From NCBI GenBank assembly GCA_036874045.1, contig CM072336.1, positions 19,959,001 through 20,023,000 of the forward strand: a stretch of 64,000 bases of DNA, given 5' to 3'. A program made the position numbers and the translations under genes. Source of the stretch: Cymodocea nodosa. Lineage: Eukaryota; Streptophyta; Magnoliopsida; Alismatales; Cymodoceaceae. Below the pieces are notes generated by a model. It was given only the letters and a program-made list of their open reading frames with translations, was not told the DNA's origin and ran no database searches. Numbering within the stretch: the first letter of the stretch is position 1; the number at the start of each line of letters is the position of its first letter. Of the stretch, positions 56,307-64,000 are shown piece after piece.

Positions 56307-58004
56307 TGTTAGGACCCTAATATTTTGATAATGCAAAAGCCTATGTGAGGATACCAAATTGTATTTCACAGATATGATAGCTCAACAAAAGATCAGAAAG
56401 TAGACGAACAAATGGAGAAAGTTCCAGAAGATACTGCTATAGAGCTATAGGAAAATCAGATAGTTACAGGTCTAAGTATCCGAAGAGCGATTTTAAAGCA
56501 GCAGCAACACTATCGAACAATTAGAAGAATAACTATCCAAAATTATAAAGCCTTCGGAGAGTTATGAAAGACAGTTGGTTGAATGATCAGAGAGTTAAGA
56601 AGTTAACTATCCAAAAGCAAAAGGAAAATCGGAAAGTTAGAAAGGCTAACTATCCGAAACTTAAGTTATTCAATTAATCACGTGTAGAAATTCAGAACAA
56701 AAGCTTAAAGGATTTTTCGGAGAGTTAGGAAGATAACTATCCGACTTTTTCAGTGAGTTACAGGTATAACTTTCCGAAACTTAAGTTATCCTATTACGCA
56801 CGTGTAGAATGGAGAAGATGGTAGTTAAAAGCTTAAAAGGAAAAATCAGAGAGTTAGATAATTATCTGAAATTTCAAGAGAGTTTCGGTGAGTTACAGTT
56901 TAACTATCTGAAACTTAAGTCATTGAATTTCCCTCGTGCAGAAATCCAAACGGAAGCTTAAAAGGAAAATCAAAAAGTTACTCGAGATAACTATCCAAAA
57001 TCTTGAAGCGTTTCGGTGAGTTACAAGTATAACCATTTGAAACTTAAGTCAGTCTTTTATGCACGTGCTGAATTGAAGCAATCGGAAACTTAATGGAGGG
57101 TTACTGTAGCTAACTATCCAATAGTTAAGTAACAGTTCGGTAAGTTACAGCTACAAGTATCTGATTGAATGACAGCTTGCATTGTATGATCTGGAATCCT
57201 ACATGGTAGAAAGACTAAAGTGATCTTTCGGTGAGTTACAAACATTCTTCGGAGAGTTACACAGCTAACTATCTAAAAGGTTAAGAAAATCGGAAGGATA
57301 TCTTGAAATATCTTTCTGAATGGTAACTTACCGTATTTGGGACTAAAGTCAAATCAAGTACAATAGAATAAATCCCTTGAGGAGAAAATATGATCGTTGG
57401 ATATTCAAGCATATATATAGTCAGATCATTCAGTATTCAAAAAGAGCTTACAAATGAGATTACAGATACAATTACATACAAAGATACAGTATACATTGCA
57501 GATCAATTACTGATATAGAAGAAAGCTCAAATTCAATTCAACAAAGAATTGATTGAAAGCTGGATTTACAAGAAGATTCTTAAAGCTCTCCATGTGTTTA
57601 AAGTCTGATCCAAGAAGGATCATTTGGTTCGTAGCTTCAACCTTAAAGCTTCATTCAGTTGTTGGTTTGAGTTTCGACTTGAAAACTCAAGAGGTTGGTT
57701 TTTTGGAGTTTATACTTGAAAACTTATGTGTGGTTGGTTCTTGCTTCGACCTGAAAGCAAGTGTGTAAGTGTTGAGACATTTAGTGAAGCCCAAGTGACC
57801 CTTGGGGGTGGACTAGCCGAGTTGGTGAATCAACTAAAATTCTCTTGTGTTTCTTACCTTTATTTCCATTGTGCATGATATTTTTATCTAATTATTACTT
57901 GTGCAAACTAATTAATCAAATTAGTTAGTAAAGTGAAAAATAGACTTAAATTCACACTGTTCTCCATTCACCCCCCCCTCTAGTGAAGCCATTCGTTCCT
58001 AACA
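56307..58004 (+). repeat. TR-GAG2 5' LTR
   Basis: TGTTAGGACCCTAATATTTTG to CCTAACA. G-box or G-box-like sites at 56679, 56799, 56933 (CTCGTG) and 57062 are spaced 120, 134 and 129 bp, each at the same place in a repeated module with TTTCGGTGAGTTA..TAACTATCCGAAACTTAAGT-type sequence. TATA-like CATATATATAG at 57410-57420. Confidence 0.92.
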
Positions 58005-58006
58005 AT

Positions 58007-58018
58007 TGGTATCAGAGT
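58007..58018 (+). other. Primer-binding site of TR-GAG2
   Basis: TGGTATCAGAGT, two bases after the LTR end; the standard copia initiator-Met type. Confidence 0.9.
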
Positions 58019-58058
58019 AGGTTGATCTTTTTTTTTATAGATTTAACCATCTTAGGTC

Positions 58059-59588
58059 ATGACATCTTTTCACAGAGAGGGTCAGAACATCCATCGTCCT
58101 CCCCTGTTTGATGGTATTAATTATAATTATTGGAAAAACAGGATGGAATGTTTCCTTAGAAGCTCAGATGTGAGTTTATTGAAAATGATTGTTCTAGGAA
58201 CACCTATTCCACCTAGTGATGAGGATGATTGGACTAAGGAGGATGAGAGAATCATCCAAATGGATGCTCAAGGGTTGAATATTATTTACTGTGCCTTATC
58301 TGCTGAACAATATAATAAAGTTTTAGCTTGTAAATCTGCTCACGAGGCTTGGAACACTCTTCAAATAACCTTTGAAGGAACCAGCCAAGTGAAAGACACT
58401 AAAATAAGCATTTTGCTCAAAAAGCTTGAATTATTTAAAATGCTTGATGATGAAACTATCACTGATATGTTTTCAAGATTCACTGAGATTATTAATGGCT
58501 TAAGAGGTTTGGGAAAGGAATTTTCTATCCGTGAACAGGTACAGAAAATCCTTAGAAGCTTAACTGTGGAATGGAAGCAAAAGTCCACATCGATACAAGA
58601 TTCCAAAGACCTCAACAAATACTCAGTAGAGGATCTAATGGGCAATTTGTTGGCCCATGAAGTTCAAATGAAGGAATGGAAAGTTGAGGAAGGTAGTGGT
58701 AAAAAGAAAACTGAAACAAAGAAAGAATTAGCCTTTCCATTAACATAGGAACTTCAAAGCTCGAATGATGATGAAGTTGTGCTACTGGCTAGAAAATTCA
58801 GAAAATGGATGAAGAAAAAGAATCATGCCAGCACATCAAAAAGCAATGCACCAATATGCTTTAAATGCAAGAAGCAGGGACATATACAACCTGATTGTCC
58901 ATTGTAACAAAAAGAAGAAAAAGAAATGAAGAAGAAGAAGAGGAGCTACAAAAAGAAAATGGCATTGAAGGCTACTTGGGATGATAGTAGTTCTTCTAGT
59001 AGCTCATCTAGTTCAGATGAAGAGTTACCAGCAAACGTGTGCTATACAGCACAAGAGGTATGTTTCACTTCATCTCAAAGTGATTCTGATGTAGACAATG
59101 ATAATCTAGATGTAAATATTCTTTTGTCTACTGTTGACAGCTTATATGTTAAATGCAAAAAGTATAAAAAGGAAATTAAGCATTTAACTGCATGCTTAGA
59201 AGAAGCACATACTAAACTTGAAAATTTGCATGCTGAAGATACAAAATGCAATAATGATAAATTGATAAATGAAAATGAAAATTTGAAATCAGAAATCAAT
59301 GATCTGAAAAATTCTATGCATAAATTTACCAATGGACAGAAAAGATTAGATCAAATCATTGGTTCACAGAGACATGGCTCAAATAGATTTGGCCTAGGGT
59401 ATACTACTCCACAGGAAATACCCTACTGTGGTGGTGTTATCCGATCTTATAGAGATGGTACAATAGTGTTTGCCATCAAAAGAAGATTTGGCTCAATGTG
59501 GTTGCCAAAAGGCAATAAACTAAATATTGTCAGGACTAACACTTATGGACCCAAGAAAGTATGGGTACCAAAATCTATTTCTGTTTGA
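58059..59588 (+). pseudogene. Copia-type gag, TR-GAG2
   Basis: A 510-codon frame with two in-frame stops: TAG 58746-58748 (also present at the same codon in TR-GAG1, 7515-7517) and TAA near 58905. Start ATG at 58059, 52 bp after the primer site. Order: RPPLFDGINYNYWKNRMECF, DAQGLNIIYCALSAEQYN, AHEAWNTLQITFEGTSQVKD, GLGKEFSIREQVQKILRSL, then after the shared TAG KFRKWMKKKNHAS and zinc knuckle CFKCKKQGHIQPDC (about 58859-58900), a lysine-rich and serine-rich tract, a coiled-coil-like segment and a C-terminal YGPKKVWVPKS. The last block is the piece that in other copia polyproteins stands just before protease. No pol follows. The 94-codon minus ORF at 58361-58645 is a shadow. Confidence 0.92.
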
Positions 59589-60944
59589 ATTGTACGATTA
59601 TATGGTTTAGGGGGAGTAGTTGATCTATAGCTCCAAACCAATTATGACAGTAAAAATTTGGTATTACAAGAGGCACCATAAATTGGTAGAAAGTGCTCAC
59701 TTAGAATGAGTGGAAATTGTGCCTAAAATCTTGATGCTCAAGGAGAGCAAAATCTGCAGCAACCAGACTACAGTCACAAAGGAAACAAGGTGTCACGAGC
59801 CAAGTTGAATGACTACAAATGCAGGGAAATCAGATTCATCAAAGGATAACCAAAATCTGTAGTAGATAGATTACAGTCTTCAAATTATCTTTTGTAAATA
59901 GAAGAACCACTTGAAACAAAGATCCAAGAGAAGATAAACGAATTGGAGTTAGAAGCAAATTGATTGAAAATCTTTTATGATATTTTTGATTAACAATTAG
60001 TATTTAGTTTAATTGGTATCATATATGACATTCATTTTGCAGAACAGGTGCAACAAATTTGTCTGCAAGGAAAAACATATAAGTAGGGGGAGAACCTACT
60101 ATATGAAGAGAATTCAAAATGTTACTTCAGTACAAAATAAAAGTGTATAAAGAGGGCATGCATATAGGGGGAGAGCCTATAGCTTGCTATTATAAATCAG
60201 AGAACCTCCATACAGATAGGGAGAGAGCATGTGGCAGAAATTACAAATATTAACTGTATATTTATAAATTGCTACATTAACTATTGGCATTTCGCTGTTT
60301 TCAATTTTTACAGATGATGCAGTAATTACACGAAAACAAATGAAGAAATATCACAAATCAGGAGAGCAATTACTGACTTCTCAGTTGATAGAATGTCAAC
60401 AACTGACATTAGACAAGGATTAAGGAAATTGACACTTCAATTGATACTATGCTCGAATAAGAAAGAAGAAAAGCAGCACAACATCAAAGGAAAAGACGAA
60501 AATAGACTGCAATGATGAAAATATCTCAACAATTGAGATCTACACATCAACAGTCTACATTTGATGGAAAATCAAAAATTGGTATTTGAAGATATTGATG
60601 CATTTGATTCTTTTCACAACTTGATATTTGATAGGATTATAGAGATCAGAAAATTGGTATATCATCATATACAAATTTAATGACAAAAAGGGGAGAAGAA
60701 AATTCAGCAAAAGAAAATTGTGGAACTCCTTTTATCTAATGACAAAAAGGGGGAGAAGAATATAGAAAATTACATAGAAGGCAAGGAGAGCATTCCCAAC
60801 ACACAGACAAGGCGAGAATTTAACTTCATTGTATTATATTCATTGTAAATCTTTGCTTTACTTAGTTTCTGTGTGATTGAATGTATAGCAACAATCTAGG
60901 GAGTGAAATACATGTAATTTAATGTAAAGGATTTTGTCATTATC
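59589..60944 (+). other. Non-coding 3' part of TR-GAG2 interior
   Basis: Collinear with 8357-9873 but lacking about 170 bp after 59775. It has the same repeated GGGGGAG blocks (59610, 60086, 60167, 60686, 60748). No coding similarity. Confidence 0.75.
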
Positions 60945-60958
60945 AAAAAGGGGGAGAT
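60945..60958 (+). other. Polypurine tract of TR-GAG2
   Basis: AAAAAGGGGGAGAT directly before the 3' LTR. Confidence 0.9.
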
Positions 60959-62674
60959 TGTTAGGACCCTAGTATTTTGATAATGCAAAAACCTATGTGA
61001 GGAAACTAAATTGTATTTCATAGATATAATAGCTCAACAAAAGATTAGAAAGCAGACGAACAGATGGAGAAAGTTCCAGAAGATACTGCTATAGAGCTAC
61101 AGGAAAATCAGACAATTACAGGTCTAAGTATCCGAAGAGCTAGTTTAAAGCCACAGCAATACTATCGGACAGTTAGAAGAATAACTATCCAAAATTATAA
61201 AGCCTTCGAAGAGTTATGAAAGGCAGTTGGTTGAATGATCGGAGAGTTAAAGAGTTAACTATCCGAAAGCAAAAGGAAAATCAGAAAGTTAGAAAGGATA
61301 ACTATCCGAAACTTAAGTCATTCAATTAACCACGTGCAGAAATTCAAAACAGAAGCTTAAAGGATTTTTCAGAGAGTTAGGAAGATAACTATTTGACTTT
61401 TTTAATGAGTTATAGGTATAACTTTCTAGAACTTAAGTTATCCTATTACGCACATGTAGAATGGAGAAGACGGTAGTTAAAAGCTTAAAAGGAAAAATCG
61501 GAGAGTTAGATAACTATTTGAAATTTCGAGAAAGTTTCGGTGAGTTACAGTTTAACTATCCGAAACTTAAGTCATTGAATTTCCCACGTGCAAAAATCCA
61601 AACAGAAGCTTAAAAGGAAAATCAAAAAGTTACTAGAGATAACTATCCAAAATCTTGAAGCGTTTCGGTGAGTTACAGGTATAACCATCCGAAACTTAAG
61701 TCAGTCTTTTATACACGTGCTGAATTGAAGCAATCAGAAACTTAACGGAGGGTTACTGTAGCTAACTATCCGACAGTTAAGTAATAGTTCGGTAAGTTAC
61801 AACTACAAGTATCCGATTGAATGACAGCTCACATTGTATGATCTGGAATCCTACATGGTAGAAAGACTTAAGTGATCTTTCGGTGAGTTACAAACATTCT
61901 TCGGAGAGTTATACAGCTAACTATCCGAAAGGTTAAGAAAATTGGAAAGATATCTTGAAATATCTTTCTGAACGGTAACTTACCGTATTTGGGACTGAAG
62001 TCAAATAAAGTACAACAGAATAAATCCGTTAAGGAGAAAATATGATCGTTGGATATTCAAGCATATATACAGTCAGATCATTCAGTATTCAAAAAGAGCT
62101 TATAAGTGAGATTACAGATACAGTATACATTGCAGATCAATTACTAATATAGAAGAAAGCTCAAATTCAGTTCAATAAAGAATCAATTGAAAGCTGGATT
62201 TACAAGAAGATTCTTAAAGCTCTCCATGTGCTAAAAGTCTGATCCAAGAAGGATCATTTGGTTCGTGGTTTCAACCTTAAAGCTTCATTCAACTGTTGGT
62301 TTGAGTTTTGACTTGAAAACTCAAGAGGTTGGTTTTTTGGAGTTTATACCTGAAAACTTCTAAGTGTTGGTTTTCTGGAGTTTATACCTGAAAACTTCTG
62401 TGTGGTTGGTTCTTGCTTCGACCTGAAAGCAAGTGTGTAAGTGTTGAGACACTTAGTGAAGCCCAAGTGACCCTTGGGGGTGGACTAGCCGAGTTGGTGA
62501 ACCACCTAAAATTCTCTTGTATTTCTTACCTTTATTTCCGCTGTGCATGATATTTTTATCTGATTATTACTTGTGCAAACTGATTAATCAAATTAGTTAG
62601 TAAAGTGAAAAATAGGCTTAAATTCACACTATTCTCCATTCACCCCCCTCTAGTGAAGCCATTCGTTCCTAACA
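60959..62674 (+). repeat. TR-GAG2 3' LTR
   Basis: Collinear with the 5' LTR. G-box positions 61331, 61451 (CACATG), 61585 and 61714, the same spacing as in the 5' LTR. It carries a small extra duplication of the 'gttggttttctggagtttatacctgaaaacttc' unit near 62320-62400. Confidence 0.92.
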
Positions 62675-62679
62675 GCGTT

Positions 62680-63701
62680 GAGTTGCTATATTGAATACTA
62701 AGGCAATGCATTAGGTTAGCGTTATAAACTTAAAATTATTATTCTTGCACGTGGTAAATACTTTATTGTTTAAAACATTTGTTTATTACTGATTCATTGA
62801 GTTATTTGTAACACAATAGAGTTGGTTCGTTGAGTTAGCGTAATACCATGGACTTAGTTCGTTGAGTTAGCTACAATACTTATCATGTGATTTGGCACAT
62901 GATGAACTCATTGAGTTAGATATGTTAAGTTATAAATCTACTTGTATTATTCATTTAGTTAACATTAACACAAACGACTTCTTATTACATTTGATAAAAA
63001 AATTTTGACGAGAAAGTTTATTTTGCAGGAAATTTTTCAAAGATCCAGGATTGATGATTAAAGAAAATTCGAAAGGAAAAACATGGGTCAGAACGTGTGT
63101 ATTTCGATGAAAGAAAAAGAGAAGACGTGAAGAGTGGAAAACTGATAGTCGTTAAACGTGTAGGATATGCATGAAGTGAATATACAGTATAAAAGATAGA
63201 ATTCTCGTTGATCAATTATCCCTACACACCAAATGAAATATCTTTTTAAGGATCAAAAACACCTCTTTAGGGAAAAGCTCTCAGTTAGAAGAAAATTCAG
63301 TAAAGCAAAGAAAGTCAGATATATGTCACTGAAGATTTGAAGAAGAAGAAAACAAATTCAGTGAAGCAAAGAAAGTCAGATATTTATCACTTAAGAATTG
63401 CAAAAGAATAAGAAGAAGAAGAAGAAGGAAAATCTCAAATAGGGAGAAATATTTTAAATTTCATAAATTAGTTTTCTCAATTTGTAGTTATGAAATTGGT
63501 TAGATGAAATATGGTCTTATTATATAATTGCATCTATAATTTTAGAGGAGAATTGAATTATATATTGTAATTGAAACCTTGAATAAAATGATTTAATTAA
63601 AATAGTGTCTTGACTTGTTTTTATTTTTGAAGTTTCAATTATAATCGAAAATGTTGACAAACATAATTCACCCCCTTCTTGTGTAGCTATTCGATCCTAT
63701 A
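62680..63701 (+). repeat. Copia element F 5' LTR, second part
   Basis: Continues from 56306 and ends CACCCCCTTCTTGTGTAGC..ATCCTATA just before a primer site. Together about 1.55 kb. Hairpin-type motifs at 62795-62880. TATA-like TATAAAAG at 63188-63195. Repeated 'cagtgaagcaaagaaagtcagatat' unit at about 63298 and 63360. Confidence 0.75.
63188..63195 (+). promoter_or_regulatory. Putative TATA box of element F LTR
   Basis: TATAAAAG at the expected distance from the LTR end (about 510 bp before the primer site). Motif match only. Confidence 0.4.
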
Positions 63702-63703
63702 AG

Positions 63704-63715
63704 TGGTATTAGAGC
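63704..63715 (+). other. Primer-binding site of element F
   Basis: TGGTATTAGAGC, a one-base variant of the initiator-Met site TGGTATCAGAGC. Confidence 0.85.
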
Positions 63716-63899
63716 TGGTTAATAATCTTTGATATAAAATCGATACCAACTTAATTAATATCATTGCTTATTCTGCCTTCCTTTTTTTAAACAGAAATTT
63801 ATATCTGAGCATTCGTTTAACTTTGTTAATTTTAGGCTCAAGTTGTTTTTAAAGTTTTAAACTGTTTAAAATCAAATAGGTTGAAAAATCTAAGGTAAG

Positions 63900-64000
63900 A
63901 TGACTACTAGAAATGGTAATTTTTCTTTGTATGAAGGCCAAAATCTTAACCGTCCTCCTTTATTTGATGGAATACATTTTGAATATTGGAAATACAGGAT
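63900..64000 (+). CDS. Copia gag of element F, N-terminus (cut by window end)
   Basis: ATG at 63900 opens MTTRNGNFSLYEGQNLNRPP then LFDGIHFEYWKYR, running off the window. It matches the gag start of TR-GAG2 (GQNIHRPPLFDGINYNYWKNRM). Short but free of stops. Since F has an LTR, primer site and related gag, it may be the pol-bearing relative of the TR-GAG family; that cannot be seen here. Confidence 0.75.
   Translation, partial: MTTRNGNFSLYEGQNLNRPPLFDGIHFEYWKYR

Larger units (their letters stand above)
56307..62674 (+). mobile_element. TR-GAG2: gag-only Ty1/copia retrotransposon
   Basis: Same layout as TR-GAG1: LTRs 56307-58004 (1,698 bp) and 60959-62674 (1,716 bp), iMet-type primer site, gag, about 1.36 kb non-coding, polypurine tract. 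Exact 5-bp target duplication GCGTT at 56302-56306 and 62675-62679. Gag is better preserved than in TR-GAG1. No protease, integrase or RT, in agreement with the other copy, so the lack of pol is a property of the family rather than a deletion in one copy. Confidence 0.93.

Noticed and set aside
58361..58645. 94-codon minus ORF with a near-identical partner at 7130-7414
   Set aside because: Exact antisense shadow of gag; conserved because gag is conserved.

Overview
The window is plant (angiosperm) nuclear intergenic DNA. It is AT-rich and consists almost entirely of nested LTR retrotransposons. The markers are Ty3/gypsy proteins of Athila type, Ty1/copia gag and RNase H fragments, tRNA-type primer sites (Asp-like TGGTGCCGTTGTCGGGGA and iMet-like TGGTATCAGAG), polypurine tracts and long LTRs. 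I found no ordinary host gene, no tRNA gene and no intact rRNA gene. The species cannot be named from the sequence.

Left block (1-13743): a decayed copia element (1-609, 2228-2549) holds a copia-type LTR (610-2227). An Athila-like LTR on the minus strand (2550-13743) was split by a solo LTR of gypsy 'family B' (4610-13447, TSD CTTTG). That LTR was split in turn by TR-GAG1, a copia element that carries only gag (4981-11716, TSD ACCTT/ACCTC).

Middle block (14053-49817): one minus-strand family B element, 'C' (TSD ACAAT on both sides), has swallowed three later insertions: 'A' (14387-24917, a 5'-truncated family B element on +), a solo family B LTR (26845-28804, TSD GTAAT) and 'D' (32570-48326). 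D is a complete Athila-like element with two 2,151-bp LTRs, and it contains a solo TR-GAG LTR (43971-45848).

Right block (49818-64000): remnants of an Athila-like element and of copia element E are followed by family B element G (51206-55783). G carries a 5S-rRNA-derived insert and is cut by copia element F (from 55784 past the window end). F's 5' LTR is cut by TR-GAG2 (56307-62674, TSD GCGTT).

Three things stand out. (1) In D, and in family B as pieced together from A, C and G, the order is LTR - zinc knuckle/protease - RT - RNase H - integrase - gag - polypurine tracts - LTR. Gag lies downstream of pol, a permutation of the usual gag-pol order. (2) Family B carries an additional gene after gag that encodes an F-box protein with an F-box-associated-like C-terminal region; it is present in both copies that reach this region. 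(3) Short quasi-palindromes with a GTTA-loop-TAAC core (arms such as CCGTTGAGTTA/TAACTCAACGG or TTCGGTGAGTTA/TAACTATCCGAA) recur in LTRs of unrelated copia and gypsy families and between the ORFs of family B. In TR-GAG LTRs they are packaged in modules of about 130 bp with CACGTG G-boxes. All coding regions are decayed by stops and frameshifts, so these are inferences about ancestral elements. Element boundaries are by-eye calls and may shift by a few bases where no TSD is quoted.
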